DNA of 64,000 bases from Variovorax sp. PBL-E5 (GTDB taxonomy: Bacteria; Pseudomonadota; Gammaproteobacteria; Burkholderiales; Burkholderiaceae_C), in NCBI RefSeq assembly GCF_901827185.1, contig NZ_LR594671.1, positions 3,534,001 through 3,598,000 of the forward strand. The letters run 5' to 3'. Each line of letters begins with the position of its first letter. The first letter of the stretch is position 1. The position numbers and the translations under genes are program-made. Below the pieces are notes generated by a model. It searched no databases. It was not told the DNA's origin and was given only the letters and a program-made list of their open reading frames with translations. Shown one piece after another: positions 26,315 through 37,146 of this stretch.

Positions 26315-27037
26315 TCAGCAGCCGAGCAAATCCGCGAGGCCGCCGATATCCCGCGCATGCAGCGTGTTCTCCGCCCGCGGCGACACATCCTTCAGCTTCG
26401 ACCCGAACTCGTGCGGCCGCTCGATGTAGCCGGTGCGCAGCCCGCACACGCGGGCCGCCGCGAGGTCGTCATGGTGCGCGGCCGCCAGCATGACCTGGCT
26501 CGGCGTCACGTCGAACACCGCGGCCACGCCGAGGTAGGTGCGCGGATCGGGCTTGTAGGCCTTGAAAACCTCGGCCGACAGCACGCAGTCCCACGGCAGG
26601 CCGGCGCGCTTGGCCATGTCGGTCAACAGGCCGATGTTGCCGTTGGACAGCGTGCAGATGATGTACTTGCGCTTGAGCCGCGCAAGCCCCTCGACCGCGT
26701 CCGGCCACGCGGGCAGCCGGTGCCAGGCCTTGTTGAGATCGCGCTTCTTCGCCGCGTCGAGGTCGGTCACGCCGAAGTCCTCGAGCACGGTCCCGAGGAT
26801 GCCCATGTGCAGTTCGTCGATCAGCGTGAAGCCGCCCTCGCCGGCCGCGAGGCGCTCCATCACGCCCTGCATCGCCGGCCGATAGCCCGCGCGCCAGGCC
26901 AGCGCGAAGGCGGCGCCGTCGATGCCGGGCAAGGCACGCTCGACCTCGGCCCGGATGCCGCCATACCAGTCGACCACGGTGCCGAAGACGTCGAAGGCGA
27001 TGACCTTCAGTTCGCTGCCGTCGAAATCCGCGCTCAT
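26315..27037 (-). CDS. Haloacid dehalogenase-like hydrolase, type II
   Basis: The 240-residue protein has the HAD motifs: nucleophile Asp in [17 protein letters not shown], Lys in [12 protein letters not shown] and the acidic DD of [11 protein letters not shown]. The set is that of (S)-2-haloacid dehalogenases, but the family's Ser and Asn before the last Asp read Ala and His here (AAAHHDD), as in many HAD proteins annotated type II without proven dehalogenase activity. It starts 13 bases after the eda stop on the same strand, so it may be the last gene of an edd-eda unit. Confidence 0.88.
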   Translation of the reverse strand: MSADFDGSELKVIAFDVFGTVVDWYGGIRAEVERALPGIDGAAFALAWRAGYRPAMQGVMERLAAGEGGFTLIDELHMGILGTVLEDFGVTDLDAAKKRDLNKAWHRLPAWPDAVEGLARLKRKYIICTLSNGNIGLLTDMAKRAGLPWDCVLSAEVFKAYKPDPRTYLGVAAVFDVTPSQVMLAAAHHDDLAAARVCGLRTGYIERPHEFGSKLKDVSPRAENTLHARDIGGLADLLGC

Positions 27038-27050
27038 CGCACCGCCCTCT

Positions 27051-27682
27051 TCATCGCGCCAGCTTGCTCGCCTCGCGTGCGAGCGCCTCGATGCGCGCCC
27101 AGTCGCCGGCGGCGATCGCATCGGTCGGCACGATCCACGAGCCGCCCACGCAGGCGACGTTGGACAGCGCCAGGAATTCGAGCGCATTGCCGGCGTGAAC
27201 GCCGCCCGTGGGGCAGAACTTCACGTCGCCGAACGGCCCCTGCCAGGCCTTGAGCATCGCCAGGCCGCCGGCCTGCACGGCGGGAAAGAACTTGAGCTCG
27301 GTGAGGCCGTCCTCCTGCGCCATCATGATCTCGCTGCCGGTGGCGACGCCGGGCAGCAGCGGCAGCCCGAGGTCATGGCAGGCGCGGCCGACGGCGCGCG
27401 TGTAGCCCGGGCTGACGCCGAACTTCGCACCCGCCAGTGCCGAGGCCTGGGCATCGGCGGCGCTGCGGATGGTGCCCGCACCGGCGACGGCCTCGGGCAC
27501 TTCCTTGGCGATGATCTCGATGCATTCGAGCGCCTCGCGCGTGCGCAGCGTGACCTCGAGCATGCGGATGCCGCCGGCCACCAGCGCGCGCGCCAGCGGC
27601 ACCGCGTCCTTGACGTCGTGCAGCACGATCACCGGAATCACCGGCGCGTCATGCATCACGTCGAGGGCGGTCAATCGATCGT

Positions 27683-27692
<10 letters not shown>
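27051..27692 (-). CDS. eda: KDPG/KHG aldolase (2-dehydro-3-deoxyphosphogluconate aldolase)
   Basis: Eda cleaves KDPG to pyruvate and glyceraldehyde 3-phosphate, closing the Entner-Doudoroff pathway. The 213-residue protein has the Schiff-base Lys134 in TELKFFPA and the catalytic Glu46 in MLEVTLR, one position from E. coli Lys133 and Glu45. The [13 protein letters not shown] phosphate loop is intact. Its ATG (27692) lies inside the end of edd, a 10-base overlap, showing translational coupling. There is a good Shine-Dalgarno sequence (AAGGAG). Confidence 0.97.
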
Positions 27693-29521
<1,829 letters not shown>

Positions 29522-29568
29522 GGGGTGCTTCGCTTTGCGGTGGCTGCGGGCCGACCCTGCATTCGGAA

Positions 29569-30111
29569 CTAGTCGACCAGCCTCACCTCGACCCGGCGCG
29601 CCTGGACATCGTTGCCCGAGCCCGCGGTGATGGCCGGCTTCTTGAGCTCGATCTTGTCGGCCGGCACGCCCAGGCCGGTGAGCACGTCGCGCACCGTGTC
29701 GGCGCGCTTCCTGGCGAGCTGCTCGTTGAGCGCGGCGTCGCCGGTGGTGTCATGGAAGCCCGACACCTCTGCCTTGCGGCCGGCCTCGACGCCCTTGATC
29801 ACCGCGGCCAGCGCCTCGGCCGCACCGGGCGCCAGGTCGGCGCTCGCGCTGGCGAAGTAGAAATTCACGACGCCGCCGTCGACGCGGATGCTCGCGCCGT
29901 CGGGGATCACGACGGTCACGGTCTCGGTCACCTCGGCCACGGTGCTGGTGGCGGGCGCCGCGGCGGCGGCCACCGCCGGGACCGGCCCGTGCGGCGCGTG
30001 GGCGCGGTGGTAGAGCACGATACCGACCACGAAGAAGATCACGAACGCGATCAGCCCGAGCAGGAAGGCGAGGACGAAGTTTTGCTGGCTGTCGTCGGCG
30101 GTCGATGGCAT
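29569..30111 (-). CDS. OmpA-family inner-membrane-anchored protein
   Basis: The 180-residue protein has one N-terminal membrane segment ([20 protein letters not shown], about 14-34), an Ala/Pro-rich linker and a C-terminal OmpA-like peptidoglycan-binding domain ([20 protein letters not shown], then [20 protein letters not shown]). It probably ties the envelope to the cell wall. The family Asp and Arg of the peptidoglycan site are recognisable in FHDTTGD and [10 protein letters not shown] start at MPSTADDSQ; a start 18 residues earlier is possible. It is followed downstream by edd. Confidence 0.85.
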   Translation of the reverse strand: MPSTADDSQQNFVLAFLLGLIAFVIFFVVGIVLYHRAHAPHGPVPAVAAAAAPATSTVAEVTETVTVVIPDGASIRVDGGVVNFYFASASADLAPGAAEALAAVIKGVEAGRKAEVSGFHDTTGDAALNEQLARKRADTVRDVLTGLGVPADKIELKKPAITAGSGNDVQARRVEVRLVD

Positions 30112-30231
30112 CGGTCGATCTCCGTAGGTAAGGGGTCGGTAAATAATGGTGCGGTGAACCATGACCGCCAAATTGTAGGCGTCGCCCCTTCGGGTCCGGG
30201 CGGCGACCCCGGCCCCCCCGGACTGGACCCC

Positions 30232-30894
30232 ATGCCCAAGCCCCTGCGCGACCCCAAGCCGATGCTCGACCGCGTGATCGACGAATGGGGCGGCCACCAC
30301 GATCTCTGGCTGTTCGGCTACGGCTCGCTGATCTGGCGGCCCGACTTCGACTTCAGCGAGCGGCATCCTGCGCGGGTCCATGGCTGGCACCGGGCGCTCA
30401 AGATGTGGAGCCGCGTCAACCGCGGCACGGTCGAAAACCCGGGCCTGGTGTTCGGCCTGCTGTCGGGCGGCAGCTGCCGCGGCATGGTGTTCCGCATCCC
30501 GATGGCCGACGTGCTCGAGACGCTCGGCCGCCTGTGGCTGCGCGAGATGCCGACCGGCGTCTACGATCCGCGCTGGCTCGATTGCGACATGCCGCATGGC
30601 ACGGTCCGCGCGCTGGCCTTCACGCTCTCGCGGCGCAGCCCGAACTTCACCGGCGAGCTGAGCGAAGAGCGCTACCGCCACATCTTCGCGAACGCGGCCG
30701 GCCGCTACGGCACCTCGCTGGACTATGCGCAGCAAACCCTGCTGGAGCTCAGGCGCCACGGCATCCACGATGCGGCGCTGGCGCGGCTGGTGCGCCTGGC
30801 CGAGGCGCATCTCGTGGCATTGGCTGCTGCCCGCGGCGCGCCGGCTTCGGTATACCCTCGGGCTTCCGGATCCGAATCCCCGACGAAGGAGTAG
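30232..30894 (+). CDS. Gamma-glutamylcyclotransferase (ChaC-like)
   Basis: The 220-residue protein has the family substrate loop LWLFGYGSLIWRP and the conserved acidic residue in FTGELSEERY, as in ChaC-type glutathione-specific gamma-glutamylcyclotransferases, which release 5-oxoproline from glutathione. The ATG at 30232 gives MPKPLRDPKPM, immediately before the domain. A GC-rich leader of about 120 bases separates it from the divergent OmpA-like gene. It is followed 2 bases later by sodC. Confidence 0.9.
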   Translation: MPKPLRDPKPMLDRVIDEWGGHHDLWLFGYGSLIWRPDFDFSERHPARVHGWHRALKMWSRVNRGTVENPGLVFGLLSGGSCRGMVFRIPMADVLETLGRLWLREMPTGVYDPRWLDCDMPHGTVRALAFTLSRRSPNFTGELSEERYRHIFANAAGRYGTSLDYAQQTLLELRRHGIHDAALARLVRLAEAHLVALAAARGAPASVYPRASGSESPTKE

Positions 30895-30896
30895 CC

Positions 30897-31436
30897 ATGT
30901 CCCCTCGCCTCTTCGCTTGCCTTGCCCCGCTGCTGGCCGCGGGCCTGCTGGCCGGCTGCGGCGCCATGATGGGTTCGCGCGCAGACGCCAGCGCCGAGCT
31001 GATGCCCACGGCGGCCATCACGCCAAACCCGACCACCGGCAGCGTCAGCTTCACCGCGCTCGAACACGGCGTGCGCGTCGCCGGCGAAGTGCGCGGCCTG
31101 CAGCCGGGCACCGAGCATGGCTTTCACATCCACGAGAAAGGCGACTGCGGCGACAACGGCAATGCCTCGGGCGGCCATTTCAATCCGTCCGGCGGCACGC
31201 ACGGCAAGTTCGGCGCGCCCGGCAGCCATGCCGGCGAGCTGCCCAGCCTGGTCGCGGATGCCGGCGGCGTGGCGCGCTTCAGCGTCGACGTGCACACCCT
31301 CTCGCTCACCGAGGGCGCGGCCAACAACGTGGTCGGCCGTGCGCTGGTCGTGCACCGCGACCGCGATGACTACACGACCCAGCCGGCCGGCAACTCCGGC
31401 CCGCGCATCGCCTGCGCGGTGATCACGCGGCGCTGA
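30897..31436 (+). CDS. sodC: Copper/zinc superoxide dismutase, lipoprotein form
   Basis: SodC removes periplasmic superoxide. The 179-residue protein has a lipoprotein signal ending LLAG-Cys21. Copper ligands are the two histidines of HGFHIHEKGDC, the bridging histidine of GGHFNP and the one of VVHRDRDD; zinc ligands include the histidines of THGKFG and GSHAG and the following Asp. Both cysteines for the disulfide (KGDC and IACAVI) are present. It starts two bases after the cyclotransferase stop and overlaps the convergent nucleotidyltransferase gene by 14 bases. Confidence 0.96.
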   Translation: MSPRLFACLAPLLAAGLLAGCGAMMGSRADASAELMPTAAITPNPTTGSVSFTALEHGVRVAGEVRGLQPGTEHGFHIHEKGDCGDNGNASGGHFNPSGGTHGKFGAPGSHAGELPSLVADAGGVARFSVDVHTLSLTEGAANNVVGRALVVHRDRDDYTTQPAGNSGPRIACAVITRR

Positions 31437-31998
31437 GCCGCGCCTTGAGCAACAGCTCGGCGCGCGCGAGCGCCTCGGGCGTGTCGATGTCGGTCACGAT
31501 GCCGATGTCGTCGACCTCGACCTGCGCCACCGCACCGGCCTCTCGCAGCGCGCGAAGCACCGGCGCCGCGCCCTGGTTGCCGCCGAGCGCGGCCAGCGCC
31601 TCGCGGCAATCGGCCGCGAAGCCGACCGGGTGCCCGCGTTCGCCGCGGTGCTGCGGCTGGGCGGCACGCATCGGCGCGGCGAGCGCATGCGCCACAGCCA
31701 GCAGCGTGGCCGGCCGCACCAGCGGCAGATCGCCGGGCAGGATCAGCCAGCCCGCGGCATCGGCCGTCGCGCGCACCGCGGCGGCGATCGAATCCCCCAT
31801 GCCGGGATGCCCCGCGTCTTCCAGATGCCACGGCAGGCCGCTCGCGCGCACGGCGGCCAGCGTGTGGCCGAGCACGGTGCTCGCGCCCAGCGCGGCCTGC
31901 AGTTTCGAACCGGTGCCGCCGGCCGCGCGAAAGCGTTCGCCGCGGCCCGAGGCGAGCACGATCACGGTGGGAAAGCGCGATGCAGGGTCAAGCTCCAT
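31423..31998 (-). CDS. MobA-like nucleotidyltransferase family protein
   Basis: The 191-residue protein has the NTP-transferase motif [20 protein letters not shown] followed by a conserved lysine (SKLQAAL) and the metal-binding LILPGDLPL. This is the fold of MobA/MocA enzymes that add CMP or GMP to molybdopterin, also found in proteins of unknown role. It runs towards sodC and overlaps its end by 14 bases. Its start lies 41 bases from the divergent pdxH start. No molybdenum enzyme gene is in the window. Confidence 0.85.
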   Translation of the reverse strand: MELDPASRFPTVIVLASGRGERFRAAGGTGSKLQAALGASTVLGHTLAAVRASGLPWHLEDAGHPGMGDSIAAAVRATADAAGWLILPGDLPLVRPATLLAVAHALAAPMRAAQPQHRGERGHPVGFAADCREALAALGGNQGAAPVLRALREAGAVAQVEVDDIGIVTDIDTPEALARAELLLKARLSAA

Positions 31999-32039
31999 GC
32001 CCGACAGTATCTCCGCTTCGCATGCGCAACAATGGCGCC

Positions 32040-32687
32040 ATGAGCTCTCCCACCACGACGCTGGCCGCGCTGCGCAAGAGCTACGAGCGCGCCGAACTTG
32101 ACGAGACCCGCAGCGCCGAGAATCCGCTGCAGCAGTTCGAGCGCTGGCTCGGCGAGGCGATCGAGGCTCAGGTGCCCGAGCCGAACGCGATGACCCTGGC
32201 CACCGTCGGCGGCGACCTGCGCCCGTCGACGCGCATCGTGCTCATCAAGGGCTTCGACGCGCGCGGCATCGTCTGGTACACCAACTACGAGAGCCGCAAG
32301 GGCCGGGAGCTGGCCGGCAATCCCTACGCCGCGCTGCAATTCCACTGGGTCGAACTGGAGCGCGTGGTGCGCATCGAGGGCCGCGTCGGCAAGGTGAGCG
32401 AGACCGAGAGCGATGCCTACTTCGCCAGCCGTCCGCTCGATTCGCGCATCGGCGCCTGGGCCAGTCCGCAGAGCGAAGTGATCAGCGGGCGCGACGTGCT
32501 GGTGAAGAACGCGGCCGTGCAGGCGGCCAGGCACCTGCTCTCGCCGCCGCGGCCGCCGCACTGGGGCGGCTTCCGGCTGGTCCCCGATCGCTGGGAGTTC
32601 TGGCAGGGCCGCAAGAGCCGGCTGCATGACCGCCTGCGCTACCGCCTCGAAGACGGCGCGTGGCTGCGGGAACGGCTGGCGCCGTGA
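32040..32687 (+). CDS. pdxH: Pyridoxamine 5'-phosphate oxidase
   Basis: PdxH oxidises pyridoxamine or pyridoxine 5'-phosphate to pyridoxal 5'-phosphate with FMN. The 215-residue protein has [13 protein letters not shown] near the N-terminus, the FMN-binding [20 protein letters not shown] and the C-terminal signature [19 protein letters not shown]. Length matches E. coli PdxH (218). I start at the ATG at 32040 (MSSPTTTL); an in-frame ATG six codons earlier (MRNNGAMSS) lacks a better ribosome site. Confidence 0.96.
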   Translation: MSSPTTTLAALRKSYERAELDETRSAENPLQQFERWLGEAIEAQVPEPNAMTLATVGGDLRPSTRIVLIKGFDARGIVWYTNYESRKGRELAGNPYAALQFHWVELERVVRIEGRVGKVSETESDAYFASRPLDSRIGAWASPQSEVISGRDVLVKNAAVQAARHLLSPPRPPHWGGFRLVPDRWEFWQGRKSRLHDRLRYRLEDGAWLRERLAP

Positions 32688-32697
32688 GCGCCGCGCC

Positions 32698-32766
32698 GGG
32701 CCGCCCCGAGCAAGCTCGCACCCCCTCGGGGGGCAGCGAGGACACGAAGTGCCGAGCGTAGGGGCA
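32698..32766 (+). repeat. Dispersed REP-like intergenic element with small hairpins
   Basis: The 82 bases between pdxH and the drug exporter hold three small inverted repeats in a row: GAGC-AA-GCTC (32708-32717), CCCCC-TC-GGGGG (from 32721) and CAC-GAA-GTG (32743-32751). I remember very similar stretches between genes in Comamonadaceae genomes, so this is probably a dispersed intergenic repeat. No second copy was noticed in this window. Confidence 0.5.
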
Positions 32767-32769
32767 CCA

Positions 32770-34173
32770 ATGAGCATTGAGGCCTCGAACAAGGCCAGCA
32801 CCGGCCTGCTGTGGGTCGTCGCTGCGGCCTTCTTCATGCAGACGCTGGACACCACCATCGTCAACACCGCGCTGCCCTCGATGGCGCACAGCCTCGACGT
32901 CAACCCGCTCGCGATGCAGCCGGTGATCGTCGCCTACACGCTGACGATGGCGATGCTCACGCCGGCCTCGGGCTGGCTGGCCGACCGCTTCGGCACGCGT
33001 GCGACCTACTTCGGCTCGATCCTGATGTTCGCGCTCGGCTCGGTGGCCTGCGCCAGTGCCCAGTCGCTGCCGCAGCTGATCGCGGCGCGCGTGCTGCAGG
33101 GCATCGGCGGCTCGATGCTGCTGCCGATCGGCCGGCTCGCGATGCTGCGCAGCGCGACCGGCGAGCAGTACGTCGCGACCATCGCCACCGTGACCATTGC
33201 CGGCCAGCTCGGTCCGCTGCTCGGCCCGACGCTGGGCGGCTGGCTGGTGCAGGCCGTGAGCTGGCATGCGATCTTCCTGATCAACGTGCCGATCGGCCTG
33301 ATCGGCCTCTGGGCGGTGCGGCGCTATGTGCCGGTGCAGCGCCTCGCGCAATTGCCGCGGCTCGACTTCGTCGGCTTCGCGCTGCTGTCGACCTGCATGG
33401 TTGCCTTTTCGCTCGCGCTCGACGTGCCGGCACGCACGCACCGCGCGGCCTGGTCCGGCGGCTTGCTCGCGCTGAGCGCGATCGCGGTGGGGCTCTACCT
33501 GCTGCATGCGCGGCGGCGGCCGGCGCCGCTGTTTCGCCTGGGCCTGTTTCGCGAACCGAACTTCAGCGTCGGACTGATCGGCAACATGGTCTCGCGCATC
33601 GGCATCAGCGCCTTGCCCTTCCTGCTGCCATTGCTGCTGCAGCTTCAGCTCGGCTACAGCCCGCTGCAGTCGGGGATGATGATGATCCCGGTGGCGCTGG
33701 GCGGCATTGCCATCAAGCCGCTCATCAGCGGGTTGCTGCGGCGTTTCGGCTACGACAGCTTCCTGCTGTACAACACGCTGATCGTCGGCGCCGCCATGAT
33801 CTCCCTGGCGCTCATCAAGCCCGGCTGGCCGCTGTGGCTGCAGATCGTGCAGCTCGCCGTCTTCGGCGGCGCCGCCTCGATGCAATTCGCGGCCATGAAC
33901 AGCATCACCCTGAAGGGCCTGAGCAACGAGGACGCCGGCAGCGGCAACAGCCTCTTCACGATGGTGCAGATGCTGGCGCTGGGCCTGGGCGCGACGATCG
34001 GCGGCGGCCTCGTCTCGCTGCTGTCGGACCACCTGGCCTCGACGGCGCTCGCGTTCCGCTACACCTTCGTCGCGGTCGGCATCATCACGCTGCTGTCGTC
34101 CGTGGTGTTCCGCTGGCTCGACGACGTCGAGTTCAAAGGCGGTTCGCCGGCGCCATCGCGATCGACCGCGTGA
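32770..34173 (+). CDS. MFS drug exporter, DHA2 (EmrB/QacA) family
   Basis: The 467-residue protein has about fourteen membrane segments. Hallmarks are MQTLDTTIVNTALPSMAHSL (motif D1 in helix 1), GWLADRFGTRATYFGS (motif A) and helix 4-5 VLQGIGGSMLLPIGRLAML, followed by IATVTIAGQLGPLLGPTLGG (motif C of the 14-helix antiporters). It exports hydrophobic drugs with protons. It lies downstream of pdxH across the REP-like element and is convergent with the binding-protein gene at 34189-35175. Confidence 0.93.
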   Translation: MSIEASNKASTGLLWVVAAAFFMQTLDTTIVNTALPSMAHSLDVNPLAMQPVIVAYTLTMAMLTPASGWLADRFGTRATYFGSILMFALGSVACASAQSLPQLIAARVLQGIGGSMLLPIGRLAMLRSATGEQYVATIATVTIAGQLGPLLGPTLGGWLVQAVSWHAIFLINVPIGLIGLWAVRRYVPVQRLAQLPRLDFVGFALLSTCMVAFSLALDVPARTHRAAWSGGLLALSAIAVGLYLLHARRRPAPLFRLGLFREPNFSVGLIGNMVSRIGISALPFLLPLLLQLQLGYSPLQSGMMMIPVALGGIAIKPLISGLLRRFGYDSFLLYNTLIVGAAMISLALIKPGWPLWLQIVQLAVFGGAASMQFAAMNSITLKGLSNEDAGSGNSLFTMVQMLALGLGATIGGGLVSLLSDHLASTALAFRYTFVAVGIITLLSSVVFRWLDDVEFKGGSPAPSRSTA

Positions 34174-34188
34174 CCGCCTGCGCGGTCT

Positions 34189-35175
34189 TCACTCCGGCCG
34201 GATGTCCGCGGCCTTCGCCACCTTCTTCCAGCGCGCGATCTCGGCGGCGATGAAGTCGGCGAACTGCTGCGGCTTCATCGGCGCGGGCTCGGCGCCTTCC
34301 TTGATGAAGAAGGCCTTCATCTCGCTCGACTGGATCTGCTTGTTGATCTCGGCATTGAGCTTGTCCACCACCGCCTGCGGCGTGTTCGCCGGCGCCAGCA
34401 CGCCCCACCACAGGTCCACCGCGCTGCCCTTGTAGCCGGACTCCTCGAGCGAGGGAATGTCGGGCGCGACCTGCGAACGCGTGGCGGTGGTCAGCGCCAG
34501 CGCGCGCGCATTGCCGCCGCGCACCTGGGTCAGGATCGACGGCGCGCTGGCCACCAGCACGTCGATCTGCCCGCCCAGCAGGTCGGTGGTCGCCGGCCCC
34601 ATGCCCTTGTAGGGCACGTGGGTCATCTTGATGCCGGCCGCGGCGGTGAACAGCTCGGTCGCGAAATGGTTGATGCTGCCGGCGCCCGAGGTGCCGTAGT
34701 TCAGCTTGCCCGGGCTGGCCTTGGCGGCAGCGACCAGGTCCTGGATGGTCTTGAAGCGCGAGTCCTTGTTGACGGTCACGAGCATCGGGCCCTTGGCCAG
34801 CATCGCCACCGGCTTGAAGTCCTTGATGGCGTCGTAGGTGAGGTTGGTGCGAATGGCCGCGCCCGTGGTGAAGGTGGACGACAGCACCACCAGCGTATAG
34901 CCGTCGGCCGCGGCGCGCGCCACGGTGGCATTGGCGATCACGCCGCCGCCGGCCGGCTTGTTGTCGACCACCACCGGCTGGCCCAGCGCATCCTGCAGGC
35001 GCTTGCCGACGGCACGCGCGAAGGTGTCGTTGGATCCGCCGGGGGCGCTGCCGACCACCAGCGTGATCGGCTTGTTCGGAAAGGCGTCGGCCTGCGCGAA
35101 AGCCACCGCCGGCAGCGCGAGCGCCGCGATCGCGGCCAGCACGCGCCGGCGGTCGGTGACATGATGAAACGCCAT
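34189..35175 (-). CDS. Tripartite tricarboxylate transporter binding protein (Bug/TctC), copy 1
   Basis: The 328-residue protein has a Sec signal (DRRRVLAAIAALALPAVAFA) and the Bug fold: PNKPITLVVGSAPGGSNDTF at the mature start, VDNKPAGGGVIANATVARAA, YGTSGAGSINHFATELF and VPYKGMGPATTDLLGGQIDV. Bug proteins bind carboxylates such as citrate, or nicotinate or aromatic acids, and either feed a TctAB permease or sense the ligand. No TctAB is in the window. It is divergent from the DapA-like aldolase with 140 bases between starts, so it probably shares control with that catabolic cluster. Confidence 0.93.
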   Translation of the reverse strand: MAFHHVTDRRRVLAAIAALALPAVAFAQADAFPNKPITLVVGSAPGGSNDTFARAVGKRLQDALGQPVVVDNKPAGGGVIANATVARAAADGYTLVVLSSTFTTGAAIRTNLTYDAIKDFKPVAMLAKGPMLVTVNKDSRFKTIQDLVAAAKASPGKLNYGTSGAGSINHFATELFTAAAGIKMTHVPYKGMGPATTDLLGGQIDVLVASAPSILTQVRGGNARALALTTATRSQVAPDIPSLEESGYKGSAVDLWWGVLAPANTPQAVVDKLNAEINKQIQSSEMKAFFIKEGAEPAPMKPQQFADFIAAEIARWKKVAKAADIRPE

Positions 35176-35223
35176 GGTTGTCTCCTGATCGGTCATGCAC
35201 GATCCTAAGAACAGCCTGCGCGC

Positions 35224-35251
35224 CTTTCGACGATGTTTTGTCATTCGAAAG
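35224..35251. promoter_or_regulatory. Candidate operator in the Bug / DapA-like intergenic region
   Basis: A 7-base perfect inverted repeat, CTTTCGA (35224-35230) and TCGAAAG (35245-35251), is separated by 14 bases in the 140-base gap between divergent starts. The spacing suits a dimeric regulator contacting two successive grooves. Which protein binds is not known; the LysR regulator at 40311-41219 is one candidate. Confidence 0.4.
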
Positions 35252-35315
35252 AAGAGTTTTTCTTGTGCTCGGCACGCGCGCGCGGCGGCACACTTCGTTG
35301 TCCAAGGAGAGCCTC

Positions 35316-36242
35316 ATGCGACTGCCCACCGATGCCCGCGGCGTCTATCCCATCGCGCCGACCCCCTTTCTCGACGACGGCACCATCGACACCGCATCGA
35401 TCGACCGGCTGACCGACTTCTACCTGGCCTGCGGCGCCACCGGCCTCACGGTGCTCGGGCAGCTCGGCGAAGCGCCCAAGCTCGAGCACGAGGAAAGCGT
35501 CGCGGTCGCGGCGCAGATGATCCGCCGCGCGCCGCAGTTGCCGGTGATCGTCGGCGTCTCGGCGCCCGGCTTCGCGGCCATGCGGGCGCTGACGCGCGAG
35601 GTCATGGAGCGCGGCGCGGCCGGCGTGATGATCGCGCCGCCCAACACCTTGCGCACCGACGAGCAGATCGTCGGCTACTACCGGCAGGCCGCAGAGGCGA
35701 TCGGCTCCGACGTGCCCTTCGTGCTGCAGGACTATCCGCTGACCTTCTCGGTGCAGATGACGCCCGGCGTGATCCGACGCATCGTCGCCGAGATTCCCTC
35801 GTGCGCCATGCTCAAGCACGAGGACTGGCCGGGGCTGGAAAAGATCTCGGCGCTGCGCGGCTTCGAGCGTGAAGGCATGCGGCACCTGCCGATCCTGTGC
35901 GGCAACAACGGGCTCTTCCTCGACTACGAGATGGAACGCGGCGCCGACGGCGCCAACACCGGCTACGCCTTCCCCGACATGCTGTGCGACGTGGTGCGCC
36001 TGTCGGCCGCGGGACAGCGCGAGGAAGCGCACGACCTCTTCGATGCCCACCTGCCGCTCTTGCGCTACGAGCAGCAGCCGGGCGTCGGCCTGGCCGTGCG
36101 CAAGTACGTGCTGCAGCGGCGCGGGCTGCTGAGCTCGGCCGCGCAGCGCAAGCCGGCCGCGGTGCTCACGCAAGCGGCACGCGCCGAAGTCGACCACCTG
36201 CTCGGCCGCCTCGCACGGCACGATCCGCGGGCGCGGCTGTGA
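35316..36242 (+). CDS. DapA-like aldolase/lyase (dihydrodipicolinate synthase family)
   Basis: The 308-residue TIM-barrel protein has the Schiff-base Lys167 in CAMLKHEDWP and the conserved Tyr140 in VLQDYP, so it forms an imine with an oxo acid such as pyruvate. The DapA TTGE motif reads GQLGEA (residues 48-53), which argues against lysine synthesis. Related enzymes make or cleave keto-sugar acids, 4-hydroxy-2-oxoglutarate or similar. It is the first gene of a rightward group with lyase, CoA-transferase, FAD enzyme and amidohydrolase genes, eight bases before the lyase gene. Confidence 0.85.
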   Translation: MRLPTDARGVYPIAPTPFLDDGTIDTASIDRLTDFYLACGATGLTVLGQLGEAPKLEHEESVAVAAQMIRRAPQLPVIVGVSAPGFAAMRALTREVMERGAAGVMIAPPNTLRTDEQIVGYYRQAAEAIGSDVPFVLQDYPLTFSVQMTPGVIRRIVAEIPSCAMLKHEDWPGLEKISALRGFEREGMRHLPILCGNNGLFLDYEMERGADGANTGYAFPDMLCDVVRLSAAGQREEAHDLFDAHLPLLRYEQQPGVGLAVRKYVLQRRGLLSSAAQRKPAAVLTQAARAEVDHLLGRLARHDPRARL

Positions 36243-36249
36243 GACGGCC

Positions 36250-37146
36250 ATGAGAAGCAAGCTCTTCGTTCCGGGCTCGCGTCCCGAACTGTTCGCCAAG
36301 GCATTGGCGGGCGATGCCGACGGCATCTCCTTCGACCTCGAGGATGCGGTCGCCGAAACGCGCAAGGCCGAGGCGCGCGAGGCGGTGCGCGGGTTCCTGA
36401 AGAATGTCGAGGCGGTCGGCAGCAAGATCCTGATCGTGCGCGTCAACGCACTGGACACGCCGCACTTCGCCGCCGACATCGCCTGCGTCGCGCAGCCCGG
36501 CCTGCACGTGATCAACCTGCCCAAGCCCGAGACGCCCGACCAGGTGCGCGCCGCCGCCGATGCCATCGAACGCGCCGAGCACGCGAACGGCGTGGCCGCG
36601 CGGATCGGCCTGCTGCTCAACATCGAGACGCCGAAAGCCCTGCGCGATGCCGCAGCGCTGGCCGCCGCACACCCGCGCGTGGTCGGCCTGCAGCTGGGCC
36701 TGGGCGACCTGTTCGAGCCGCTCGGCATCGACCGGCGCGAGGCCGCCGCGGTGCGGCAGGCGATGTTCGCGGTGCGCATGGCCGCGGGCGTGGCGGGCGT
36801 CTATGCCTACGACAGCGCCTTCGCCAACTTCCGCGATGTCGAGGGCTTTCGCGAGGAGGCCGCGCTGTCGCGGCGCCTGGGCTTCCTCGGCAAGAGCTGC
36901 ATCCATCCGAGCCAGGTTGCGCTGGCCAATGCGGCCTTCCGCCCGACCGATGCCGAGATCGCGCATGCGCTGCAGGTGCTGGCGGCCGCCGATGCAGCCT
37001 CGGCGCACGGCGTCGGCGCCTATGTGGTCGATGGCCGGATGATCGACGCGCCCTTTGCCGCCAGCGCCCGCGCCGTCGTCGCGAACGCACGGCGCCTGGG
37101 CCTGCTGCCCGCCGCCGCGGCCCATCCGCCGACGCACCATGAATGA
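36250..37146 (+). CDS. HpcH/HpaI-CitE family lyase (citrate lyase beta / malyl-CoA lyase-like)
   Basis: The 298-residue protein has the CitE signature RSKLFVPGSRPELFAKALAG, then ISFDLEDAV with the metal-binding Glu-Asp, LLLNIETPKAL with a second metal-binding Glu, and QLGLGDLFEPLG. The family cleaves malyl-, citramalyl- or related acyl-CoA thioesters to acetyl-CoA or glyoxylate/pyruvate. The next gene encodes a CoA-transferase overlapping its end by eight bases, a pairing known for malate or citramalate activation followed by cleavage. The precise substrate is unknown. Confidence 0.9.
   Translation: MRSKLFVPGSRPELFAKALAGDADGISFDLEDAVAETRKAEAREAVRGFLKNVEAVGSKILIVRVNALDTPHFAADIACVAQPGLHVINLPKPETPDQVRAAADAIERAEHANGVAARIGLLLNIETPKALRDAAALAAAHPRVVGLQLGLGDLFEPLGIDRREAAAVRQAMFAVRMAAGVAGVYAYDSAFANFRDVEGFREEAALSRRLGFLGKSCIHPSQVALANAAFRPTDAEIAHALQVLAAADAASAHGVGAYVVDGRMIDAPFAASARAVVANARRLGLLPAAAAHPPTHHE

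Noticed and set aside
35316..36242. dapA (lysine biosynthesis)
   Set aside because: The TTGE motif is replaced by GQLGEA and the gene is in a catabolic operon.
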